Part shown: piece after piece, positions 6,832 through 13,015 of the stretch
Position numbering within the stretch: the first letter of the stretch is position 1
Layout of the letters: every line of letters starts with the position of its first letter
Assembly (NCBI GenBank): GCA_023390955.1
Contig: JAEWBW010000023.1
Span: forward strand, 1-13,775
Length of the DNA: 13,775 bases
Direction: 5' to 3'
Origin: Pseudomonadota bacterium
Lineage (GTDB): Bacteria; Pseudomonadota; Alphaproteobacteria; Rhizobiales; Xanthobacteraceae
The notes under the pieces: model-generated
The model's database searches: none
The model's input: only the letters and a program-made list of their open reading frames with translations
Told to the model about the DNA's origin: nothing
Program-made: the position numbers and the translations under genes

Positions 6832-7518
6832 TTGGTTCGGTTCGAAAATGTCGGATTGCGCTACGGCCTGGGGCCGGAGGTCCTGCGCGACCTGAATTTC
6901 CAGATCCCGGCGCATTCGTTCCAGTTCCTGACCGGCCCCTCCGGCGCTGGCAAGACGTCGCTGCTGCGCCTGCTGTTCCTGTCGCACCGGCCGACGCGGG
7001 GCCTCGTCAATCTGTTCGGTCACGACATCTCGTTGCTCGGCAAGGACGAGATCGCGGATTTGCGCAAGCGCATTGGTATCGTGCTGCAGGATTTCCGCCT
7101 GCTCGACCACATGACGACCTATGAGAACGTCGCGCTGCCGTTCCGCGTGATGGGCCGCAGCGAGTCGAGCTACCGCAAGGAGGTGATCGACCTCCTGAAA
7201 TGGGTCGGGCTCGGCGAGCGCATGGATGCGCTGCCGCCGATCCTGTCGGGCGGTGAGAAGCAGCGGGCGGCGATCGCGCGCGCGGTGATCTCGCGGCCGC
7301 AGCTCCTGCTCGCTGACGAGCCGACCGGCAGCGCCGATCCGACACTCGGCCGCCGGCTGCTGCGGCTCTTCATTGAGCTCAACAAATCCGGCACTGCGGT
7401 GATCATTGCCACCCACGATATCGCGCTGATGGATCAGTACGAGGCGCGCCGCTTCGTGCTGCATCAGGGACGGCTGCACGTCTATGAGCAGGACCGACGA
7501 GCGCGGCGTGCTTGTTGA
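6832..7518 (+). CDS. ftsE: Cell division ATP-binding protein FtsE
   Basis: The ATPase subunit of the FtsEX ABC complex, which couples cytosolic ATP hydrolysis to control of periplasmic peptidoglycan hydrolysis at the division site. It has 228 residues, the usual FtsE length. Walker A is GPSGAGKT (35-42), the Q-loop is Q86, the signature is LSGGEKQR (138-145), Walker B is LLLADEP (158-164), and the switch histidine is H195 in ATHD. The D-loop reads GSADP. The start is TTG with GGAG seven bases upstream; it gives the family-typical MVRFENVGLRYG opening, and there is no in-frame ATG until codon 93. The 3' end overlaps ftsX by 35 bases, which suggests translational coupling. It is the probable first gene of an ftsE-ftsX-ydcF-plsC run. 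Confidence 0.96.
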   Translation: MVRFENVGLRYGLGPEVLRDLNFQIPAHSFQFLTGPSGAGKTSLLRLLFLSHRPTRGLVNLFGHDISLLGKDEIADLRKRIGIVLQDFRLLDHMTTYENVALPFRVMGRSESSYRKEVIDLLKWVGLGERMDALPPILSGGEKQRAAIARAVISRPQLLLADEPTGSADPTLGRRLLRLFIELNKSGTAVIIATHDIALMDQYEARRFVLHQGRLHVYEQDRRARRAC

Positions 7519-8452
7519 CCTCGGGCAGGAGCGTCCGCCGCTCCCGGCCAAGGCGCGCAACATGTCGCCGATCGTGCCGCGCGCCTCGATCCACGGCCGC
7601 GCGCTGGTCGCCGTCGTGGCCATCATGACCTTCCTGGCGTCGATGACCACGGGCACGGTGCTGCTGGTCAGTGCGTCCGCGGCCGAATGGCAGTCCGACG
7701 TCGCGAGCGAGATCACCATCCAGGTCCGCCCCCAGAGCGGACGCGACATCGACCGCGATACCGTCGCGGTGACGGAAGCGATGCGCGCGCAGCCGGGCAT
7801 CGTCGAGGTCAAGCCGTTCACCAAGGATGAGTCGGGCAAGCTGCTCGAGCCCTGGCTCGGCACCGGCCTGTCGATGGACGATTTGCCGGTGCCGCGCATG
7901 ATCATCGCTCGCGTGCAGCCGGGCACGGCGCTCGATCTCACTGTGTTACGCAACCGCGTGCTGCAGGTCGCGCCGGGCGCCAGCGTCGACGATCACCGCG
8001 CCTGGATCGAGCGGATGCGCTCGATGACCAACGCCACCGTGCTCGCGGGCCTCGGCATTCTCGGCCTCGTCATCATCGCCACCATCATCTCGGTCTCCTT
8101 CGCCACCCGCGGCGCGATGGCGGCGAACCGTCCGATCGTCGAGGTCCTGCACTTCGTCGGGGCGGGCGACCGCTACATCGCCAACCGCTTCCTGCGGCAT
8201 TTCCTCAGGCTGGGCCTCGAAGGCGGGCTGATCGGCGGCGGTCTTGCCATGCTGGTGTTCGGCTTCTCCGAGTCGATCGCCGGCTGGTTCTCCGGCACGC
8301 CGGTCGGCGACCAGTTCGCCGCGCTGCTCGGGACCTTCTCGCTGCGGCCCTCGGGCTACATCGTGCTCGCAGTGCAGGCCGTCCTGATCGGCGCCATCAC
8401 CGCGGTGGCGGCGCGCCAGACATTGTTTGCGACGCTGAACGACATCGACTAG
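7484..8452 (+). CDS. ftsX: Cell division protein FtsX (ABC permease)
   Basis: The membrane partner of FtsE. It has 322 residues: a cytosolic N-terminus (1-39), TM1 about 40-64, a periplasmic loop of about 120 residues (65-185) containing the usual FtsX extracellular domain, then TM2 about 185-208, TM3 about 243-265 and TM4 about 291-312. This is the standard four-helix FtsX topology. The loop is what recruits periplasmic murein hydrolases or their activators; no such partner gene is in this window. The ATG at 7484 lies inside the 3' end of ftsE. Later starts (Met27, Met49) would shorten the N-terminus, and the second would cut into TM1. No strong Shine-Dalgarno precedes the ATG, which fits coupling to ftsE translation. 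Confidence 0.95.
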   Translation: MSRTDERGVLVDLGQERPPLPAKARNMSPIVPRASIHGRALVAVVAIMTFLASMTTGTVLLVSASAAEWQSDVASEITIQVRPQSGRDIDRDTVAVTEAMRAQPGIVEVKPFTKDESGKLLEPWLGTGLSMDDLPVPRMIIARVQPGTALDLTVLRNRVLQVAPGASVDDHRAWIERMRSMTNATVLAGLGILGLVIIATIISVSFATRGAMAANRPIVEVLHFVGAGDRYIANRFLRHFLRLGLEGGLIGGGLAMLVFGFSESIAGWFSGTPVGDQFAALLGTFSLRPSGYIVLAVQAVLIGAITAVAARQTLFATLNDID

Positions 8453-8528
8453 AGCAGCTCTCTAAACCGGACTCCACTTCACCTTAAAACGTCCTAAAAT
8501 CGACTGGGGAAGGGACCACTTACCGCGC

Positions 8529-9233
8529 ATGACCTCGAGGACCGACGATCGATCGCCGAAATTGCCGCGCGGCTGGCTCCGCGCGACGATCGTGTCGGCG
8601 TTTGCGCTCGCCTTCGTCGGTGCGGCTGCGGGCTTCGTCGCGTTCCTGACCCAATTGCGCGGTGCGGAAACCGTGCCGGATCGCAAGGCCGACGGCATCG
8701 TGGTCCTGACGGGGGGCTCGTCGCGGGTGTCGGATGCAATGGAATTGCTCGCTTCCGGCTACGGACAGCGGCTGCTGATTTCCGGCGTGCATCCGACCAG
8801 CACGGTCAACGACATCTCGCGCACGCTGCCGGAGAACCAGTCCTTCATGCATTGCTGCGTCGATCTCGACCGCTCGGCGGTTTCCACCCGCGGCAATGCG
8901 GCGGAGACGCGGCGCTGGGCGCAGGAGCGGCGCTTCAAGTCGCTGATCGTGGTGACATCGAACTACCACATGCCGCGCGCGCTGGTGGAGTTCTCGCACG
9001 CGATGCCCAACACCACGCTGGTCCCGTTCGCCGTGGTCGGCGACAAATGGCGCGAGGAGCCGTGGTGGATGTCACCCTCCACGATGCGGCTCCTGCTGTC
9101 GGAATATGTCAAATACGTCGCCGCCGAATTGCGCGTGCGGCTGGAGGATTTCGGCATTGACCTTTTCCCGGAATTGTCGGAGCAGCCTTCCGGCCCGCAG
9201 CCCAAGCGCCCCGCCACGGCGCAGGCCAATTGA
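8529..9233 (+). CDS. YdcF/DUF218 family membrane protein
   Basis: A 234-residue protein with one N-terminal transmembrane helix (about 17-40) followed by a DUF218/YdcF domain. The domain opens with DGIVVLTGGSSRVSDAMELL; the GG and the R/D after it are typical of the family's substrate pocket. It continues with LLISG, then NAAETRRWAQ and SNYHMPRALVEF, where the H and R are conserved. Family members near cell-wall genes (ElyC/SanA type) affect envelope integrity, but no reaction is established. A Pro-rich C-terminal tail ends in TAQAN. It lies 76 bases after ftsX and 12 before plsC on the same strand, so it is probably in the operon. The ATG at 8529 is the first in frame; the nearest AGGGA is about 14 bases away, so initiation may be weak. 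Confidence 0.9.
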   Translation: MTSRTDDRSPKLPRGWLRATIVSAFALAFVGAAAGFVAFLTQLRGAETVPDRKADGIVVLTGGSSRVSDAMELLASGYGQRLLISGVHPTSTVNDISRTLPENQSFMHCCVDLDRSAVSTRGNAAETRRWAQERRFKSLIVVTSNYHMPRALVEFSHAMPNTTLVPFAVVGDKWREEPWWMSPSTMRLLLSEYVKYVAAELRVRLEDFGIDLFPELSEQPSGPQPKRPATAQAN

Positions 9234-9245
9234 TCGGATGGCTTG

Positions 9246-10013
9246 ATGCTCTTCCTGCGTTCGCTGCTGTTCAACGTGCTGTTCTACGCCGTGCTGGTGT
9301 GCCTGGCGATCGTGGCGCTGCCGACATTCCTGATGCCGCCGCGCGTCATGCTGACCGTGGCGAAATGGTGGGCCGGCGCCACGATTTTCCTGATGCGCGT
9401 GATCTGCAACATCAGGGTGGAATTTCGCGGCGTCGAGAAGATCCCGGCAGGGCCGCTGGTGATCGTGGCTAAGCACCAGTCGTTCTGGGAAACGTTCGTG
9501 CTGCCGGGCTTCTTCGATCGCCCGATCTTCATCCTGAAGCGGCAGCTGATGCAGATCCCGGTGTTCGGGCAGTTCCTGGTCAAGACCGGGATGATCGCGA
9601 TCGACCGCAAGGCCGGCGTGAAGGCGCTGCTGGACATGACGCGGCGCGCGCGCGAGGCGGTGCGCAGTGGCTGTCAGCTCGTGATCTTCCCCGAGGGCAC
9701 GCGCCGTGCGCCGGGTGCGCCGCCGGACTACAAGACCGGCTTTGCCCAGATCTATTCGTCCTGCGGCGTGCCGTGTCTGCCGATCGCGCTCAACTCCGGC
9801 CTGTTCTGGCCACGCCGTACCTTCATGCGCTACCCCGGCACGCTGGTGGTCGAATTCCTCGATCCGCTGCCGGCAGGCCTGCCGAAGGATGAATTCCTCT
9901 CCCGCGTCGAAACGGGGATCGAGGACGCGACCGGCCGTCTCGTCGAGGCGGGGCGGCAGGAGCAGGAGCGATTGATCGGCTCCTCGCCGAGCTACAAGGC
10001 GTCCGACGACTAG
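9246..10013 (+). CDS. plsC: 1-acyl-sn-glycerol-3-phosphate acyltransferase (PlsC-type)
   Basis: A 255-residue lysophospholipid acyltransferase that transfers an acyl chain to lysophosphatidic acid at the inner membrane in phospholipid synthesis. Hydrophobic N-terminal segments lie at about 5-30 and 42-55. Acyltransferase block I is HQSFWE (77-82), an HX4E rather than the common HX4D form. Block II is GMIAIDR (115-121) and block III is FPEGTR (148-153). A P-containing block IV follows near CLPIALNSG. The ATG at 9246 is preferred; a TTG directly before it (9243) is in frame, but GGA at 9236-9238 is better spaced for the ATG. The gene sits 12 bases after the ydcF-like gene. Its TAG overlaps the opposing chaC-like gene's stop in a shared CTAG. 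The genome may hold other PlsC paralogues, so the exact acyl acceptor is uncertain. Confidence 0.92.
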   Translation: MLFLRSLLFNVLFYAVLVCLAIVALPTFLMPPRVMLTVAKWWAGATIFLMRVICNIRVEFRGVEKIPAGPLVIVAKHQSFWETFVLPGFFDRPIFILKRQLMQIPVFGQFLVKTGMIAIDRKAGVKALLDMTRRAREAVRSGCQLVIFPEGTRRAPGAPPDYKTGFAQIYSSCGVPCLPIALNSGLFWPRRTFMRYPGTLVVEFLDPLPAGLPKDEFLSRVETGIEDATGRLVEAGRQEQERLIGSSPSYKASDD

Positions 10014-10615
10014 CGGTTTTCCTCGGTCGGTGCCGGCGCATGCAGCGAATGCGCATCATTGTGCAAGAGCAGTGCGAGCTGATGCAATTGGGTGTCGCGA
10101 AATCCCTCGGCCTCGATCGCCTTCACGGTCGACGTGACGTAGTCGCGATTCGGGCCGGACTGGCCATGACCTTGCAGCACGTGACGATGCTGATCGGCAA
10201 GCGACAGGCGTCCGGCGTATTGCACATGACCGCGGTCGACGACATAGGCGAGCGCGGACACGCGCTGGCGCGCATCGTTCTCCAGCCACACCGAGCGCAT
10301 CACCTCGCGATAGACCGAGGTGACCTGCTCGCGCGCCCGCAAATACGCGACCACATCGGCGCGGTTCTTCTCGGCGACGCGGAACGCGATGCCGCGGCAG
10401 GCGCCGCCGCGATCGAGCCCGAGCACGAGGCCCGGCCGTTCCGGCGTGCCGCGATGCACGAACGAATAGACGCAGAGCGCGCGATGCTCGCCGACGAGTC
10501 GCGCCGGCACACGCTCCAGGAACTCGAAGCCCGGTCGCCACATCAGCGAGCCATAGCCGAACACCCAGAGGTCGCCTTTGGCAGTGGTGACGGAGGGGAG
10601 GATGATTTCCGACAT
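10010..10615 (-). CDS. ChaC-like gamma-glutamylcyclotransferase
   Basis: A 201-residue ChaC family protein; these enzymes cleave glutathione or gamma-glutamyl dipeptides to 5-oxoproline. The nucleotide/substrate-loop signature FGYGSLMW is at 19-26 and the probable catalytic glutamate is E96 in YLRAREQV, matching the REK/REQ site of ChaC enzymes. Further family features are GIAFRV and the C-terminal SGPNRDYV. The start is uncertain: ATG at 10615 (MSEIILPS) or an in-frame GTG at 10624; neither has a strong Shine-Dalgarno directly upstream. A perfect AAGGAGG lies about 40 bases further up, before a tiny leader frame. The gene is divergent from the DUF2125 gene and convergent with plsC. A cytoplasmic role in glutathione turnover is inferred from the family. 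Confidence 0.92.
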   Translation of the reverse strand: MSEIILPSVTTAKGDLWVFGYGSLMWRPGFEFLERVPARLVGEHRALCVYSFVHRGTPERPGLVLGLDRGGACRGIAFRVAEKNRADVVAYLRAREQVTSVYREVMRSVWLENDARQRVSALAYVVDRGHVQYAGRLSLADQHRHVLQGHGQSGPNRDYVTSTVKAIEAEGFRDTQLHQLALLLHNDAHSLHAPAPTEENR

Positions 10616-10626
10616 GGTGGGCACGG

Positions 10627-10656
10627 CTACCAGTTCCGCAAGCCCAAGCGAAGCAA
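10627..10656 (-). other. Possible 9-codon leader ORF upstream of the chaC-like gene
   Basis: On the minus strand a full-length Shine-Dalgarno (AAGGAGG, 10668-10662) sits five bases before a TTG at 10656. That TTG opens a nine-codon frame, MLRLGLRNW, closed by TAG at 10629-10627, two bases before the GTG at 10624 of the chaC-like frame. If real, it would deliver ribosomes next to the weakly marked chaC start. It is too short to test by composition and may be chance or a relic. Confidence 0.25.
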
Positions 10657-10693
10657 ATTCTCCTCCTTTCGTCGTAGCTTATCCTCGCTTACA

Positions 10694-10715
10694 TTTGACA
10701 AAATCTGGGGTCAAA
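10694..10715 (+). promoter_or_regulatory. TTTGAC-N10-GTCAAA dyad before the DUF2125 gene
   Basis: A perfect inverted repeat with 6-bp arms (10694-10699 and 10710-10715) ends ten bases before the ATG at 10726 and lies in the 110-base divergent spacer with the chaC-like gene. The half-site spacing is about one and a half helical turns, as in dimeric repressor operators. The left arm also makes a perfect -35 box (TTGACA, 10695-10700), but at normal spacing its -10 would fall almost on the start codon and no good -10 is there. It could instead be an RNA hairpin near the ribosome site (GGG just after the right arm). Confidence 0.4.
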
Positions 10716-10725
10716 GGGTCGCCGC

Positions 10726-11910
10726 ATGTCCGATATGACCGTTGCCGCAGGCCGTCGCCCCCGTTGGGGCCTTTTCATTGCTCCCGTCTTTGTGCTGATC
10801 CTGGCCATCGCCTGGAGCGGCTTCTGGTTCTACGCCGCATCCCAGGCCGAGACCGCGACCGACGCCTGGCGCGCGCAGGAAGCGAAGGCGGGGCGCGTCT
10901 ATGATTGCGCCAAGCGCTCGATCGCGGGTTTCCCGTTCCGCTTCGAAGTGCAGTGCTCCGGCGCCAGCGTCTCGCTGGTCTCGCAGACCGCGAGCAAGAC
11001 GCCGTTCACGGCGAAGCTCGATAACATCCTGGTGCTCGCCCAGGTCTATGATCCCAAGCGCGTCATCGCCGAATTCACCGCGCCCGCGACGCTGACCGAT
11101 GGCGTCACCAACACCACCTTCGTGGTGAACTGGAGCAAGGCTCGCAGCAGCGTGTTCGGTCTGCCGTCGATTCCCGAGCGCGCCTCCCTCGTGTTCGACG
11201 ACCCCACTATTAATCGGGTCGACAGCAGCGTGCAGGTGCCGCTTGCGCGCGCCAAGGCCGTCGAGCTGCACGGGCGCCTCGCCGAGGGCTCGACCTCCGA
11301 CAATCCGATCATCGAAACCGTGCTGCAGATCGCGCAGGGCAGCATCCAGGGTGTACATCCGCTGCTGGCCGAGCCGTTCCAGGCCGATATCCGCGCCAAG
11401 GTCACGGGCCTGAAGGATTTGACGCCAAAGCCCTGGCCGCAGCGTTTCCGCGAGATCCAGGCGGCCGGCGGCCACATCGAGATCCTGCAGTCGCGCGTTC
11501 AGCAGGGCGAGATGATCTCCGTCGCTGCGGGCACGCTCGGCCTGTCGCCGAATGGCCGGCTCGACGGCGAATTGCAGATGACGGTCGCGGGCCTCGAGCG
11601 CGTGATCCCGGCGCTCGGCATCGAGAAGATGCTGGAGGAGGGCGTGCCGCAGGCAACGCTCGATCGCGTCGCGCCCGGCGTGAAGTCGCAGGACCTCAAC
11701 AATCTCTTCGGCGCACTCGACCGCGCCATTCCGGGTCTCGGCAAGGTGGTCAAGCAGAACGCCAATGCGGGCCTTGCCGCCGGCATCAACGCGATCGGCA
11801 CCGAGAGCACGCTGGAAGGCAAGAAGGCTCGCAGCTTCCCGCTGAAGTTCGCCGACGGCGCCGTGATGTTCGGCCCCGTGAAGGTGGGTCAGATTCCGCC
11901 GTTGTATTGA
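10726..11910 (+). CDS. DUF2125 domain protein, membrane-anchored
   Basis: A 394-residue protein of the alphaproteobacterial DUF2125 family; no biochemical function is known to me. A short cytosolic N-terminus with RR is followed by one hydrophobic helix at about 15-37 that ends FYAASQAET, fitting an uncleaved anchor or a signal peptide. The rest is probably periplasmic. Family landmarks visible are the cysteine-bearing stretch YDCAKRSIAGFPFRFEVQCSG split around residues 59-78 (two Cys about 18 apart, a possible disulfide), then beta-rich sequence and a Leu/Gly-rich C-terminal part. It ends GPVKVGQIPPLY. The ATG at 10726 is preceded by a weak AAGGG; an alternative Met lies at codon 4. It is a single-gene unit: divergent from chaC, and convergent with the tyrosine genes across a palindromic repeat. 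Confidence 0.88.
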   Translation: MSDMTVAAGRRPRWGLFIAPVFVLILAIAWSGFWFYAASQAETATDAWRAQEAKAGRVYDCAKRSIAGFPFRFEVQCSGASVSLVSQTASKTPFTAKLDNILVLAQVYDPKRVIAEFTAPATLTDGVTNTTFVVNWSKARSSVFGLPSIPERASLVFDDPTINRVDSSVQVPLARAKAVELHGRLAEGSTSDNPIIETVLQIAQGSIQGVHPLLAEPFQADIRAKVTGLKDLTPKPWPQRFREIQAAGGHIEILQSRVQQGEMISVAAGTLGLSPNGRLDGELQMTVAGLERVIPALGIEKMLEEGVPQATLDRVAPGVKSQDLNNLFGALDRAIPGLGKVVKQNANAGLAAGINAIGTESTLEGKKARSFPLKFADGAVMFGPVKVGQIPPLY

Positions 11911-11941
11911 GGGCCGTAGCCCGAAAGAGCTCTGCTGAATG

Positions 11942-12050
11942 CTCCTCACCCTGAGGAGCCGCGTAGCGGCGTCTCGAAGGGCGAGGCCACCAGCGGGGCC
12001 ATTCATCCTTCGAGACGCGCGCGAAGAGGCGCGCTCCTCAGGATGAGGAG
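11942..12050. repeat. Intergenic palindromic repeat, type C (imperfect)
   Basis: A long imperfect palindrome between two convergent genes. Its ends are near-perfect inverted copies (ctcctcaccctgaggagc at 11942-11959 against 12033-12050, one mismatch), and each end also folds on itself (ctcctca/tgaggag). A second paired block, gcgtctcgaagg near 11969-11980, matches ccttcgagacgc near 12008-12019, with a less matched spacer between the blocks. The sequence style (cttcgagacgc, ctcctcaggatgaggag) is one I recall as abundant in Bradyrhizobium and Rhodopseudomonas intergenic regions. It may help terminate both flanking genes. It differs in sequence from the other two palindromes in this window. Confidence 0.8.
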
Positions 12051-12079
12051 CGGACGCCGTGCGCGTCGTGACAAACCAA

Positions 12080-13015
12080 TTACTGCTTCGTCAGCTTCGG
12101 ATGCTGCCGGCCGAAATCCGGCGCGGCCGAGTCCTGGCCGGTCTCGACGATGCCGCGCCGGATGGCGCGGGTGCGGGTGAAGTGATCGAATAGCGCCTCG
12201 CCGTCGCCGCGGCGGATCGCCCGCGTCAGCTTGGAGAGATCCTCGTTGAAGGTGCCGAGCATCTCGAGCACGGCCTCCTTGTTGGCGAGGAACACGTCGC
12301 GCCACATGGTCGGATCGGACGCCGCGATGCGGGTGAAATCGCGGAAGCCGCCCGCGGAGAACTTGATCACCTCGGATTCCGTCACCTGCGCCAGCTCGTC
12401 GGCGGTGCCGACGATGGTGTAGGCAATCAGATGCGGCAGATGGCTGGTGATCGCGAGCACCAGATCATGATGGTCCGGCGTCATGATCTCGACCTTGGCA
12501 CCGAGCGCCGCCCAGAAGCCGCGCAGCCGCTCGACCGCTGCGGTATCCGTGCCCTCGGGGGGCGTGAGGATGCACCAGCGGTTGATGAAGAGTTCAGGGA
12601 AACCGGAGTCGGGGCCGGAGTGCTCGGTACCGGCGACCGGATGGGCCGGGACGAAATGGACGCCCTGCGGCAGGTGCGGGGCCATGTCCCTGACGATCGC
12701 GCCCTTGACCGAGCCGACGTCGGAGATGATCGCGCCGGGCTTCAGATGCTGTGCGATTTCCTGCGCCACCGGGCCGCAGGCGCCGACGGGAATGCAGAGG
12801 ATGACGAGGTCGGCATCCCTGACCGCTTCCGCATTGGTCGCGACCACGTGGTCGACGATGCCGAGCTCTGCGACACGCGCGCGGGTCTGCTCGGACCGCG
12901 CGGTGGTGACGATCTCGCCCGCGAGAGACTGGAGCTTCGCGGCCCGCGCGATCGAGCCGCCGATCAGGCCGAAGCCGATCAGCGCGACGCGCTGGAAGTG
13001 CGGTGCGACGCTCAT
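12080..13015 (-). CDS. tyrC: Prephenate/arogenate (cyclohexadienyl) dehydrogenase
   Basis: A 311-residue enzyme that oxidatively decarboxylates prephenate to 4-hydroxyphenylpyruvate and/or arogenate to tyrosine. The N-terminal Rossmann domain carries GFGLIGG (14-20). DVGSVKG lies at 99-105. The catalytic His region is PAHPVAGTEHSGP (123-135), with H125 the likely catalytic base. The helical C-terminal domain includes HDLVLAITSHLPHLIAY and FRDFTRIAASDPTMWRDV, both family signatures. There is no chorismate mutase or ACT domain, so it is the monofunctional form (often called tyrC or tyrA in alphaproteobacteria; which substrate it prefers cannot be read from sequence). The ATG overlaps the upstream aminotransferase's stop as ATGA (13015-13012), which implies translational coupling. 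It is the downstream gene of the pair. Confidence 0.94.
   Translation of the reverse strand: MSVAPHFQRVALIGFGLIGGSIARAAKLQSLAGEIVTTARSEQTRARVAELGIVDHVVATNAEAVRDADLVILCIPVGACGPVAQEIAQHLKPGAIISDVGSVKGAIVRDMAPHLPQGVHFVPAHPVAGTEHSGPDSGFPELFINRWCILTPPEGTDTAAVERLRGFWAALGAKVEIMTPDHHDLVLAITSHLPHLIAYTIVGTADELAQVTESEVIKFSAGGFRDFTRIAASDPTMWRDVFLANKEAVLEMLGTFNEDLSKLTRAIRRGDGEALFDHFTRTRAIRRGIVETGQDSAAPDFGRQHPKLTKQ

Noticed and set aside
8453..8528. Small gene, RNA gene or separate promoter between ftsX and the ydcF-like gene
   Set aside because: The 76 bases are somewhat AT-richer but show no stable hairpin, T-run or clear -35/-10 pair; I see nothing definite in it.
10695..10723. Sigma70 promoter for the DUF2125 gene using TTGACA at 10695
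   Set aside because: At 17-base spacing the -10 position has no TATAAT-like sequence and would lie two bases from the start codon; the hexamer is better explained as part of the dyad.
10711..12006. Minus-strand frame of 431 codons opposite the DUF2125 gene
   Set aside because: His/Arg/Ala-rich composition typical of antisense frames in high-GC DNA, runs through the palindromic repeat, and has no recognisable motif.
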